In this document: positions 35,874 through 44,576 of the stretch, piece by piece
Layout: every line of letters begins with the position of its first letter
Numbering within the stretch: position 1 is the stretch's first letter
DNA from: Caballeronia sp. dw_276
GTDB lineage: Bacteria; Pseudomonadota; Gammaproteobacteria; Burkholderiales; Burkholderiaceae
NCBI RefSeq assembly: GCF_018449635.1
Contig: NZ_JAAVUV010000002.1
Span: 1 to 64,000 of the forward strand
DNA: 64,000 nt
Reading direction: 5' to 3'
Translations under genes and position numbers: made by a program
Notes under the pieces: model-generated
Told to the model about the DNA's origin: nothing
Database searches by the model: none
What the model saw: only the letters and a program-made list of their open reading frames with translations

Positions 35874-37142
35874 ATGAACGCAGCGCTCAAGCTTTTGCCT
35901 GTTGCCGTTGGTGCAATGCTCGCCGGCTTGCCGTGCGCCCAGGCGGCGCAGGACAACGTCAACACGCTTTCGAACTTCCAGCAAACGGGCAATACCATAC
36001 CTGCCGAAACCGTGGCGCAGACGGGCCAGCGAGCCGATGCGCTGCGCGACAATCTGAAGGCGATCAAGTTGCCACCGGGCTTCAAGATCGAGTTGTACGC
36101 AGTAGTGCCCGAAGCGCGTCACATGGCAATCGAGCCTTCTACGGGCGTCGTCTTCGTTGGAACGCGCAAGGCGCGCGTCTGGCAAGTGACGGACCGCACC
36201 AAGCGCCGGGTTGCGGACGATGTCGTCGCCTTCGCGAGTTCAGTGACCTTCAAGGTGCCCAACGGCGTGTGCTTTTCTCCCGATGGCGTGCTGTATGTCA
36301 TCGAACAGAATCGCGTGCTTGCGTTCCCCGCGGCGCAGTTTTTCGGTGAAGGCGGCAGCGATGTCGCGGCGGCCGTCGTCGTGCCGCAAGGCAAGCTGAT
36401 CCCGACGCAGTTCGAAAGCTTCAACCACGGCGCGCGCACCTGCCGTATCGGGCCGGACAAGAAGTTGTACATCACGCTCGGCCAGCCGTGGAACGTACCC
36501 GCGAAAGACAAGCTCGCCGAGCTCGACAAGAACGGTCTTGCAGGCATCATCCGCATGGATCAGGATGGCAAGAACCGTGAGAACTATGCGCATGGCGTAC
36601 GTAACTCCGTTGGCCTCGACTTCAATCCGAAAGACAAGACGCTGTGGTTCACGGACAATCAGGTCGACGGAATGGGCGACGATATTCCACCCGGCGAACT
36701 CAATCGCGCGACGAAAGCAGGCGAAAACTTCGGCTTTCCGTGGTACGGCGGTGGCAAGGTCCGCACGGTTGAATACAAGGACGCGACACCCCCTGCGGGC
36801 GTCGTGTTCCCGCAGGTGGAGATGGCGGCGCACGCAGCGGACCTCGGCATGTCGTTCTACACCGGCAAGATGTTCCCGGCGAAGTATCAGGGCGGCATAT
36901 TCGATGCCCAGCACGGCTCGTGGAACCGCACGAAGCCCATCGGCGCGCGCATCATGTTCACACCGGTCAAGGACGACGGAACGGCGGGCGAGACGGAAGT
37001 GTTTGCCGAAGGCTGGCTCACGCCGTCCGGCGAATACATGGGCCGTCCGGTAGACGTGCAGCAGTTGCAGGACGGCTCGCTGCTCGTCTCCGATGACTTC
37101 GCCGGCGCGATCTATCGAATCTCATACACGGGCGGAAAATGA
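35874..37142 (+). CDS. PQQ-type sugar (sorbosone-like) dehydrogenase
   Basis: A 422-residue periplasmic protein with signal peptide ending in AQAAQ. The mature part is a six-bladed beta-propeller of the soluble glucose/sorbosone dehydrogenase family. Supporting segments are KLPPGFKIELYA, NGVCFSPDGVLYV, HGVRNSVGLDFNP, TDNQVDGMGDDIPPGELN, GIFDAQHGSWNRTKPIG and GRPVDVQQLQDGSLLVSDD. Such enzymes oxidise an aldose or related alcohol, passing electrons to cytochrome. Its stop overlaps the start of a cytochrome c gene as ATGA (37139-37142), which supplies the acceptor. Substrate and cofactor binding are inferred from family. Confidence 0.87.
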   Translation: MNAALKLLPVAVGAMLAGLPCAQAAQDNVNTLSNFQQTGNTIPAETVAQTGQRADALRDNLKAIKLPPGFKIELYAVVPEARHMAIEPSTGVVFVGTRKARVWQVTDRTKRRVADDVVAFASSVTFKVPNGVCFSPDGVLYVIEQNRVLAFPAAQFFGEGGSDVAAAVVVPQGKLIPTQFESFNHGARTCRIGPDKKLYITLGQPWNVPAKDKLAELDKNGLAGIIRMDQDGKNRENYAHGVRNSVGLDFNPKDKTLWFTDNQVDGMGDDIPPGELNRATKAGENFGFPWYGGGKVRTVEYKDATPPAGVVFPQVEMAAHAADLGMSFYTGKMFPAKYQGGIFDAQHGSWNRTKPIGARIMFTPVKDDGTAGETEVFAEGWLTPSGEYMGRPVDVQQLQDGSLLVSDDFAGAIYRISYTGGK

Positions 37143-37459
37143 AGAAATCATCGACGACGATCATCGCGGCGTTGGTATTGGCCGCGGTCTGGCTGCCAGA
37201 GACGTCATTCGCCGGCGACGTCCAGGCCGGCCGCGCGAAGGCCGTGCAATGCCAGGCGTGTCATGGCATCGACGGCCTTGCGAAGATACCCGACGCGCCT
37301 AATCTCGCCGGACAAACGGAGGAATATCTGGTCAAGGCGCTGAACGATTTCAAATCCGGCGCGCGCCAGAACGAGATGATGACGATGATGGCCAAACCGC
37401 TGTCCGATACGGACATTGCAAATCTTGCAGCGTACTATCACAGCCTTGGGAAGCAATGA
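37139..37459 (+). CDS. class I cytochrome c
   Basis: A 106-residue periplasmic monohaem cytochrome. After a signal peptide ending near SFAGD, the haem motif CQACHG (C38, C41, H42) follows GRAKAVQ, and a methionine-rich helix (MMTMMAKPLSD, about 80-90) should give the sixth ligand. The end SDTDIANLAAYYHSL is the usual C-terminal helix. It is translationally coupled to the sugar dehydrogenase and should accept its electrons. Confidence 0.92.
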   Translation: MKKSSTTIIAALVLAAVWLPETSFAGDVQAGRAKAVQCQACHGIDGLAKIPDAPNLAGQTEEYLVKALNDFKSGARQNEMMTMMAKPLSDTDIANLAAYYHSLGKQ

Positions 37460-37513
37460 AGGGGATGGCCGGTTCTTGCTCGTGGAATCAAGCAGAAGCC
37501 GGCCTGCCTCTTC

Positions 37514-38248
<735 letters not shown>

Positions 38249-38256
38249 TTAAAACC

Positions 38257-38895
38257 TCAACGTCCTCCAGCCTCAAGATCCTTGACGCGCTTGCGGTGCG
38301 CTGCCACCTTTGCGCGGTTGCCGCAAGCCGCCATGCTGCACCATCGGCGAGCGTGACCGCGCGTGTGGTCCGCGAACATCAGCGTGCACGTCGGGCCTTC
38401 GCACGCCTTAACGTAGTTGAAGTCTTCTTCGCATACGAGCTTCGCCAGTGCTTCGGCTATTGGCATCAAGAGCGATTCCGGTGAATCCCAACGTCGAACC
38501 GCGTGAAGTTCGAAGCGCGTGACGCCATCGGATGAATGCTTGACGATTAGCTGATGCTGCTGATCGCGTTCGAGCAATTTATTCAGCGGTTCGAGTTCGC
38601 GAAGATCCTTCGCGGCCAGCGGTCGACCCCTCCTCTTCTGCGCAAATGCCCTGAACCATTCCCTCAGATCGCGTGCCTTCGCCGCAAGGCTGTCGAGTTC
38701 GGCAACCGTGGCGCGATTGCGGATCGCTGCGATTGCTTCCGGCGGCGCAAACCCGGCCTGTTGCAACCAGGACAAGAAGCCTTCGCCATCGATAATCCAG
38801 TCGACCTGTTCATCCACCGGCGTTGCGACCGAGTTCAGAAAATCGAGGCCTGGTGCGTCGGCCACAAACATCGGTGGTATTTGACGGTAATCCAT
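38257..38895 (-). CDS. CGNR zinc-finger (ABATE) regulator
   Basis: A 212-residue protein with an N-terminal ABATE domain (about 15-130, LDFLNSVATPVDEQVDWI) and a C-terminal CGNR zinc finger: CEGPTCTLMFADHT, then RRWCSMAACGNRAKVAAHR. CGNR proteins are predicted DNA-binding regulators of stress or catabolic genes. It is divergent from an alpha/beta hydrolase gene with a palindrome and promoter between, so it probably controls that operon. Confidence 0.88.
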   Translation of the reverse strand: MDYRQIPPMFVADAPGLDFLNSVATPVDEQVDWIIDGEGFLSWLQQAGFAPPEAIAAIRNRATVAELDSLAAKARDLREWFRAFAQKRRGRPLAAKDLRELEPLNKLLERDQQHQLIVKHSSDGVTRFELHAVRRWDSPESLLMPIAEALAKLVCEEDFNYVKACEGPTCTLMFADHTRGHARRWCSMAACGNRAKVAAHRKRVKDLEAGGR

Positions 38896-38949
38896 CTTTC
38901 ATGCGCTTCCAAATTGACGATGATGAAATCGTAACCTCTAAAACTCATC

Positions 38950-38979
38950 TTGACAAGTTACATACTAAATTAGTAACCT
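38950..38979 (+). promoter_or_regulatory. promoter with palindromic operator TACTAAATTAGTA
   Basis: TTGACA at 38950-38955 is a consensus -35 box; TAACCT at 38974-38979 is a possible -10 after 18 bases. The spacer and -10 are covered by a perfect 13-base palindrome TACTAAATTAGTA (38963-38975), flanked by GTTAC and GTAAC. This layout suits repression by the divergent CGNR protein. Confidence 0.6.
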
Positions 38980-39115
38980 TTAAATAAGCAACAAGGAGGT
39001 TACCAAAAACATGCCTCCGGCGACGCCATGTGACATCGCCGGATGCCGTGACCAGCGTGATCATCGAAGCGGCTCGCGCAGTTGCCGCTCACTAACTTAA
39101 TAAGGAAGAAAACTC
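38980..39115 (+). other. probable deletion scar with orphan ribosome site
   Basis: A perfect AGGAGG (38994-38999) and ATG 39011 open only a 29-codon frame. In the next frame the DNA reads DAVTSVIIEAARAVAAH followed by stop at 39093, which looks like the C-terminus of a lost protein. I read this as the start region of one gene joined to the tail of the same or another gene by deletion. The call is an inference from two short motifs. Confidence 0.35.
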
Positions 39116-39976
39116 ATGTCCGCCATTACCTACCGTTCCGCCGACGTAGACGGCTTCAAGGTGTTCTATCGCGAAGCGGGTCTTTCAGGCGCGCCGAAGC
39201 TGCTGCTCCTCCATGGTTTCCCGAGCTCAGGCCACATGTTCCGTGACCTGATTCCAAAACTCGCCGAACAGTTTCATATCATCGCGCCGGATCTGCCGGG
39301 CTTCGGGCAATCCGACATGCCGGGCCGCGATGCCTTCACGTACACGTTCGAGAATATCGCCAAGGTCATTGGAAGGTTTACCGAAGTCGTCGGCTTCGAT
39401 CGCTTTGCAATGTACGTGTTCGACTATGGCGCGCCAACGGGTTTCCGTCTGGCGCTCAGTCATCCTGAACGAATCACCGCGATCATCTCGCAGAACGGCA
39501 ACGCTTATGAAGAAGGCTTGAGTGTAGGCTGGAATCCGATTCGCGCCTATTGGCAGGATTCTTCGAGTGCGAATCGTGAAGCGCTGCGCGCAATGCTCAC
39601 GCACGATACAACCTACTGGCAATACACGCACGGAGTACAGGACACGACGCTCGTATCGCCCGATGGTTATTCGCTCGACGATTTCTATTTGAGCCGTCCC
39701 GGCGCCGATGAAATCCAGCTCGATCTGTTCGGCGACTATAAGAACAATGTCGCGTTGTACCCCGCGTTCCAGGAATATTTCCGCACGCATCGCCCACGTT
39801 TTCTTGCCGTTTGGGGAAGGAACGATCCGTTCTTTTTGCCGCCGGGCGCCGAGGCGTTCAAGCGCGACATCCCGGATGCAGTCGTGCGTTTCTTCGATAC
39901 CGGGCATTTCGCGCTCGAAACACATGCCTCGGAAATTGCCTCGGCCATCGCCGGATTCCTGAATACCAAAGCTTGA
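39116..39976 (+). CDS. alpha/beta hydrolase, epoxide-hydrolase-like
   Basis: A 286-residue alpha/beta hydrolase of the epoxide hydrolase/haloalkane dehalogenase type. HGFPSSGHMFRDLIPKL gives the oxyanion region with HG, the nucleophile is an Asp (D103, VFDYGAP) instead of Ser, and the late FDTGHFALETH supplies the base. An Asp nucleophile means a covalent ester intermediate, as in C-X or epoxide cleavage. Next to a haloacid dehalogenase, a dehalogenation role is tempting but unproven. It begins a short operon with a damaged SDR gene. Confidence 0.87.
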   Translation: MSAITYRSADVDGFKVFYREAGLSGAPKLLLLHGFPSSGHMFRDLIPKLAEQFHIIAPDLPGFGQSDMPGRDAFTYTFENIAKVIGRFTEVVGFDRFAMYVFDYGAPTGFRLALSHPERITAIISQNGNAYEEGLSVGWNPIRAYWQDSSSANREALRAMLTHDTTYWQYTHGVQDTTLVSPDGYSLDDFYLSRPGADEIQLDLFGDYKNNVALYPAFQEYFRTHRPRFLAVWGRNDPFFLPPGAEAFKRDIPDAVVRFFDTGHFALETHASEIASAIAGFLNTKA

Positions 39977-39987
39977 GGAGACACGAC

Positions 39988-40374
39988 ATGTCCAGGAAAG
40001 TAGCCATCGTCACGGGCGCGAGCCAGGGTATCGGCCGCGCGACGGCCATCAGATTGGCGCGGGATTTTTCATCGATCGTGCTGGTCGCGCGTAACCGCGA
40101 AAAACTCGACCAGACAGCGGCCGACGTTAAAAACGCGAACGCAGAATCGCTGGTCATCGACGTTGATTTGTCTCACCCCGAAGCGGCGCAGGACGTCGTC
40201 GACAGGACACTTTCGGCGTTCGGCCAGATCGACGCGTTGCTCAACATCGCGGGCGCCGTGCCGCAAATCGATCTCTTCGATATGACCGACGACCAATTTA
40301 TCGTGTCGCCCGGAGCGCACTGGATGACTGGCTCGACGTTGAGGATGGACGGCGGAGAGGTCAAGTCGATCTGA
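39988..40374 (+). pseudogene. SDR gene with internal deletion
   Basis: A 128-residue product. The first 105 residues are a good SDR N-terminus (VTGASQGIGRATA, then LVARNREKLD, VDLSHPEAAQ, DALLNIAGAVPQ). It then jumps straight to the C-terminal end SPGAHWMTGSTLRMDGGE. The middle third, with the catalytic Ser and YxxxK, is missing while the frame is kept, so the protein cannot be an active reductase. ATG 39988 follows GAGGAG, 11 bases after the hydrolase stop, so it is still in the operon. Confidence 0.75.
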
Positions 40375-40718
40375 AACGGGCATCAAGAGACGCGCTCAGT
40401 TCATGCCCGGAATGTCGTACTGCAGCTTGTCGATATTCATGTCGGACTGGACGTTGAAATCAGCCGACTGAACGACGAGCTGCGGCGCGGCCGCGGACGT
40501 TGAAGCCCTTCGACTTAACAGCCGTGGTGATCAGCACCCTGCCAGATCGCGTCGTGGTCATGTCATTTATCCGTGAGTGGAGTGTTTGGCGCCGGTGGTT
40601 TCGTTAAGTAACTTCCAGGGGGAAGCATTTATTCCTCGAAAGATGTTCAAATCGTCCATGCGGGGAACGCAATCACGTACCCGCATTACCCGCAGCCCAA
40701 CTCAAGAGAAAATTGGCT
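40375..40718. other. intergenic region with a gene-tail remnant
   Basis: No intact gene. On the minus strand a tail QLVVQSADFNVQSDMN through PGMN ends at a stop at 40396-40398 but has only about 40 open codons upstream, and no start. It may be the end of a deleted gene. A second minus frame from about 40560 (MTTTRSGRVLITTAVKSKG) also breaks off. Nothing else was seen. Confidence 0.35.
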
Positions 40719-41249
40719 ATGACGGAAGCTGTTTTTATCGTGCCCGGAATCGGCAATTCGGGTCCGGAACATTGGCAAAGCTTGTGGCATGACGCGCATC
40801 CGCAATGGCGGCGTCTGGTCGTCGATGATTGGGATCGTGTTGAATGCGACGACTGGGTCTCCGCGATAGACCAGCAGATCGGCCCGCGTCCAACCGACAC
40901 CGTGGTCGTGACGCATAGTCTGGGATGCCTCGCGGTTGCGCATTGGGCGGCACGCACGGGCGCCCGGGTGCGTGGCGCGCTGTTCGTCGCCGTGCCCGAC
41001 CCTGAAACATCGGCCTTTCCCAAGTTGGAGGTGTTTGCGCCTTTGCCTTTGACGAGGCTGGCATTTCCTTCCGTTGTGGTGTCGAGCAGCAACGACCCTT
41101 ATGGCAGCGAGGATCATGCGCAAGCATGCGCCGCCGCGTGGGGCAGCGAATGGATCGACGCCGGCGCGCGCGGGCATCTCAACGCGCTAAGCGGTCTGGG
41201 CGAGTGGGCCGAAGGCTTGAAGCTTTTGGAAAAGCTCCAAGCCGTCTGA
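40719..41249 (+). CDS. RBBP9/YdeN-like serine hydrolase
   Basis: A 176-residue small alpha/beta hydrolase of the RBBP9/YdeN family. The start VFIVPGIGNSGPEHWQSLW is characteristic; the nucleophile Ser is in VVTHSLGCLAV, an Asp in SSSNDPYGS and a His in GARGHLNALSG complete the triad. Members are general serine esterases with unknown natural substrate. ATG 40719 is used; TTG 40713 is in frame just before it. Confidence 0.87.
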   Translation: MTEAVFIVPGIGNSGPEHWQSLWHDAHPQWRRLVVDDWDRVECDDWVSAIDQQIGPRPTDTVVVTHSLGCLAVAHWAARTGARVRGALFVAVPDPETSAFPKLEVFAPLPLTRLAFPSVVVSSSNDPYGSEDHAQACAAAWGSEWIDAGARGHLNALSGLGEWAEGLKLLEKLQAV

Positions 41250-41262
41250 TGCTGCGCGCCTT

Positions 41263-41892
41263 TTACACAGGCCACTCAAAAACGAGATCGGCGCGCGCGC
41301 GTGTCAATTCGATGAGCGCCGCGTTGACCTCATCGGTTTGCTGCACCCAGGTTCTTGCAGCATCTTCACTGCGGCCAAAGTGAATGTGACGCGCGACCAG
41401 CCGCTGAACACGCAACTGCGGATCGACGTCCACGTACCAGGCTTCATCGAGCAACGATCGAACGGAGTTCCAGTGACCACGTTGCAAAAGCAAGTAATTA
41501 CCTTCTGTAATCACGAGCGGCACATCGGCCAGGACGGGAATTGCGCCGGCGATAGGCTCCTCGATCTCGCGGCGAAACGCGGGAGCGTAAATGATCTCGC
41601 CTTCACGCTGCGCGCGAATCCGGCTTAGCAACGCGACAAAACCGGCGCTGTCGAAGGTATCTTCCGCGCCCTTGCGCGAAGCGCGGCCGAGTCGTTCGAG
41701 TTCAACGTTCGCCAGGTGGAACCCGTCCATTGGCACTACTACGGCGCGGCCCGGGAAAGCATCGAGAATGGCTTGCGCCAGCGTCGATTTACCCGCGCCC
41801 GGCGCACCCGCCAGACCGAGTATGCTGCGCTGGCCGCTCGCAACAAGTTGCTGCAGCCGTTCCATAAAGCGGTCTTCGATCATCGACTCCAT
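41263..41892 (-). CDS. P-loop sugar/nucleoside kinase
   Basis: A 209-residue P-loop kinase of the uridine kinase/phosphoribulokinase-like group. Walker A is GLAGAPGAGKST (residues 26-37), followed by VVPMDGFHLANVELERLG, VITEGNYLLL and the lid region RHIHFGRSEDAARTWV. Related proteins beside sugar epimerases phosphorylate ketoses, so a kinase for the epimerase product is likely. ATG 41892 was chosen; ATG 41883 is also possible. It follows the epimerase gene by 29 bases. Confidence 0.8.
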   Translation of the reverse strand: MESMIEDRFMERLQQLVASGQRSILGLAGAPGAGKSTLAQAILDAFPGRAVVVPMDGFHLANVELERLGRASRKGAEDTFDSAGFVALLSRIRAQREGEIIYAPAFRREIEEPIAGAIPVLADVPLVITEGNYLLLQRGHWNSVRSLLDEAWYVDVDPQLRVQRLVARHIHFGRSEDAARTWVQQTDEVNAALIELTRARADLVFEWPV

Positions 41893-41921
41893 CCAGGAAT
41901 AGTCGCAGTAAAACGCCTTGT

Positions 41922-42797
41922 TTAGTGATGCGCCTTCGCTTTCGCGGCTGCATTGATGCCGCCGGCCATGAACGCCCGCGCGTGCGTAGCGAGATCCATG
42001 CTGTCTTCCCACAGGTTGCGCCAGATCGCCAGCGCGTTCGACAACTGCTCGTTCACAACGGTCGATGAAAAGCTTTCGAACGTCACGACGCCCTTGTAGT
42101 CGATCATGGCAAGCGCGTGGAAAAACTGCGCGAAGTCGATAGTACCCGAGCCGAGATAACCACGATTGCTTTCGCCGATATGAACATAGCCCAGCCGCTT
42201 GCCGCACGCCAGCACCGGCTGCATGAAATCCGATTCCTCGATGTTCATGTGATAGGTATCGAGGTGCACCACAACGTTGGGGGCGTCGACCTCGTCGAGC
42301 ATGTCGAGCGCTTGCGAAGCCGTGTTAAGCAGATTGCTTTCATAGCGGTTCACGACTTCGAGGCCGAGCGTCACGCCTTTCTTCAATGCGAAATCGGCGA
42401 TGCGCTTGAGCGAGTCCACTGCGTGGCGCCGGCCTTGCGGCGTGATCGGCGCGGAGTATTTCGCCATTGCACCATACAGAATGCCGCCGAAATAGTTGCC
42501 GCCGAGTTCAGCGGTGATGCTCACGCCTTCTTCCAGCAACGCAAGGCCGCGCGCAACCGCTGCCGGGTCGTCGCTCGATACATCTGCGTCGAAAGTGAGA
42601 CCTCGGGAACAGCCGATCTCCAGGCCGTGCTCCTGCAGCAAGTCACGCGTGAGCGACAAGTCCATGACCTTGGGTCCATGAAGCGATAGTTCGACGAGAT
42701 CGAACCCGGCCGCCTTGGTCTGGCTGATGACCTTGCGGGTCGATTCCGGCGTGAGATCGCCGGCCCAGACCAATGCGTGAACGCCTAACTTGTTCAT
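41922..42797 (-). CDS. ketose 3-epimerase-like TIM barrel
   Basis: A 291-residue TIM-barrel sugar isomerase/epimerase resembling D-tagatose/D-psicose 3-epimerases. Metal and catalytic residues appear as Glu in LGLEVVNRYE, Asp in VVHLDTYHMNIEE, His in GYVHIGESNRG and Glu in VVTFESFSS, the usual E-D-H-E set. It probably inverts C3 of a ketose, which is then phosphorylated by the kinase encoded downstream. The divergent LacI-type gene is its likely controller. Confidence 0.87.
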   Translation of the reverse strand: MNKLGVHALVWAGDLTPESTRKVISQTKAAGFDLVELSLHGPKVMDLSLTRDLLQEHGLEIGCSRGLTFDADVSSDDPAAVARGLALLEEGVSITAELGGNYFGGILYGAMAKYSAPITPQGRRHAVDSLKRIADFALKKGVTLGLEVVNRYESNLLNTASQALDMLDEVDAPNVVVHLDTYHMNIEESDFMQPVLACGKRLGYVHIGESNRGYLGSGTIDFAQFFHALAMIDYKGVVTFESFSSTVVNEQLSNALAIWRNLWEDSMDLATHARAFMAGGINAAAKAKAHH

Positions 42798-42866
42798 TGC
42801 TCAACTCCTCGGGTAGCGGTCGCGCAGTGAACGGACCGGGTGGTTTCGCCATTAATCTCGAAATTT

Positions 42867-42882
42867 GCTGAATCCATTTAGC
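42867..42882. promoter_or_regulatory. LacI-type operator, copy 1
   Basis: GCTGAATCCATTTAGC is an inverted repeat with one mismatch between its 7-base arms. It sits 70 bases upstream of the epimerase start. A near-identical second copy is centred 32 bases away. Confidence 0.75.
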
Positions 42883-42898
42883 AACCTATTGAAACGAT

Positions 42899-42914
42899 GC
42901 TGAATCCATTCAGC
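42899..42914. promoter_or_regulatory. LacI-type operator, copy 2
   Basis: GCTGAAT-CC-ATTCAGC is a perfect 7+7 palindrome. Its centre is 32 bases (about three helical turns) from copy 1, so two regulator dimers could bind one DNA face. It lies 82 bases before the LacI-type gene. Confidence 0.8.
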
Positions 42915-42995
42915 GAACGGAGCAATTCTCGGATACCCTAATATGGCTGGCGGGCGAAGCGCGTCAGCCTTCTGCTGCAAACGGATCAAATCGAC

Positions 42996-44051
42996 ATGGA
43001 AACTCCGATGGCCCGCACTGTCACCGCACGCAAATCCACCATCTACGACATATCCAAGGCAACCGGTACGTCGGTGGCGGCGGTGAGCATGGTCCTCAAC
43101 GGAACCTGGGCGCGGTATCGAATCAAGGAAGAGACGGCGAACCGCATTCTCGAAAGCGCGCAGCAACTCGGCTACGCCGTGAACATGGCCGCGCGTGGTC
43201 TGCGGCTGTCCCGCTCAGGGCTGGCCGGCATGATCCTTCCGCATTACCGGAACCGCTTTTTCGCGGGGCTGGCCGAGACTTTCGAAGATCAGGCGAGAAG
43301 CCGCGGCTTGTGCCCTATCGTCGTGAGCACCCAGCGCGATCCGGCAGTGGAATCCAGCGTCACGGAAACGCTGCTTTCGCAGCGCGTCGAAGTCCTTTTC
43401 ATAACGGGCGTGCAAGACCCTTCGCCGCTCAATGCGCTGTGCGCGGCAGCTGGTGTTCCGTGCATCAATGTGGACTTGCCGGGTGCGGACGCGCCGTCCG
43501 TTGTCTCCGATAACCACGGCGGCGCTCGCGCCCTTACCGATGCCCTTATTAACAAGATGCAGGCACGCGGAGCCCCAGCCGATGAGTTGGTGTTTCTCGG
43601 GGGTATCGCGAATGAGTACGCGACAGAAAAGCGCATAGACGGATTTCGCGAGGCGTTCGCGGCACGCAATCTGACGCCAGCGGCCGACGCCGTGGAGTGC
43701 TGCGGCTATAGCGCATCCGATACCCGGCGTACGCTCGCTCGCCGCGTCGAGCGGCTCGGCCGCCTTCCTGCGGGTTTGCTGATGAACTCGATCACCGCGT
43801 TCGAAGGGCTGGTTCAGTTTGCATCGCAGTTACCTCGTGATGCATGGCAGTCGTCGGTATTCGGATGCTTCGACTGGGACCCGTTCGCCGCACACCTCCC
43901 CTTCGATGTCACCATGATGCGTCAGGACGTCGACGCCATCATTTCGGAGGCGTTCGCACTGGCCGACAACCACGACACGGCAGCGCGCCCCCTCGTGATC
44001 GTGCCGACCGGCTTCGGACGCATGCTCGACGAACATGATCAGGCTATCTAG
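42996..44051 (+). CDS. LacI-family transcriptional regulator
   Basis: A 351-residue LacI/GalR-type repressor. The N-terminal HTH and hinge read IYDISKATGTSVAAVSMVLNG and ILESAQQLGYAVNMAARGLR (about 16-68). The periplasmic-binding-protein-like effector domain follows (GLAGMILPHYRNRFFAGLAE onward). The HTH is unusual in having ATGTS in place of the common AGVS. ATG 43008 is an alternative start. The sugar sensed is probably the epimerase/kinase substrate. Confidence 0.9.
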   Translation: METPMARTVTARKSTIYDISKATGTSVAAVSMVLNGTWARYRIKEETANRILESAQQLGYAVNMAARGLRLSRSGLAGMILPHYRNRFFAGLAETFEDQARSRGLCPIVVSTQRDPAVESSVTETLLSQRVEVLFITGVQDPSPLNALCAAAGVPCINVDLPGADAPSVVSDNHGGARALTDALINKMQARGAPADELVFLGGIANEYATEKRIDGFREAFAARNLTPAADAVECCGYSASDTRRTLARRVERLGRLPAGLLMNSITAFEGLVQFASQLPRDAWQSSVFGCFDWDPFAAHLPFDVTMMRQDVDAIISEAFALADNHDTAARPLVIVPTGFGRMLDEHDQAI

Positions 44052-44075
44052 TCACGTTTTGGTTCACGGGTGGAC

Positions 44076-44564
44076 CTACTGCGCCACGATTGGCACTATC
44101 GATGCGATGCGCCAGCCTTCCGGCGTCCTCACCACGACTTCATAGACCAGGAACGGTACGGTCTTCGCCTTGTCTTCCGAGGCGCCTAACGTGATCTGCG
44201 TATTGGCGTAAAGCTGCGCCACATCGCTGGTCAGCGGCACGATCCTGATGCTCGCGACGTCCGGCTCGAACTTCCACACGCCTTTGAACGTCTCCTTGAA
44301 GTGATCGATAAGCGCCGGCTTGCCCCAGAACTGATAGGCACGTGCGACGAATACTATGGGATCAGGCTGCCCCGTCGGCGGCGAAGCAAACACACCCTCG
44401 AATGCGACGATGTCATGCGCGGTCGCAGCCGCTGCCTGCCGGAGGAAAACGTCCTTCACTGCTTGCCTGTCGTTATCGTCGAACGTGTGCGATGGCACGG
44501 TAGCGCAGCCGGTCACGGCAGCAGCGGCAAAAAACAGCGTGACGAGCAGGTTATGGAGTCTCAT
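44076..44564 (-). CDS. NTF2-like (SnoaL/DUF4440) lipoprotein
   Basis: A 162-residue lipoprotein, with lipobox VTGC, then a cone-shaped NTF2 fold: DRQAVKDVFLRQAAAATAHD helix, FVARAYQFWGKPALIDHFKETF, and strands ending VYEVVVRTPEGWRIASIV. Such domains bind small hydrophobic ligands or form oligomers. It shares about half of its residues by eye with the gene immediately upstream (44577-45083), 12 bases away, so the pair arose by duplication. Role is unknown. Confidence 0.82.
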   Translation of the reverse strand: MRLHNLLVTLFFAAAAVTGCATVPSHTFDDNDRQAVKDVFLRQAAAATAHDIVAFEGVFASPPTGQPDPIVFVARAYQFWGKPALIDHFKETFKGVWKFEPDVASIRIVPLTSDVAQLYANTQITLGASEDKAKTVPFLVYEVVVRTPEGWRIASIVPIVAQ

Positions 44565-44576
44565 ATGCTTCTCCTC

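Noticed and set aside
36240-36914. A 224-codon minus-strand frame
   Set aside because: Antisense shadow of the PQQ-type dehydrogenase.
41893-42207. N-terminal extension of the P-loop kinase
   Set aside because: The extra 105 residues overlap the epimerase gene out of frame, and the kinase fold begins just after 41892.
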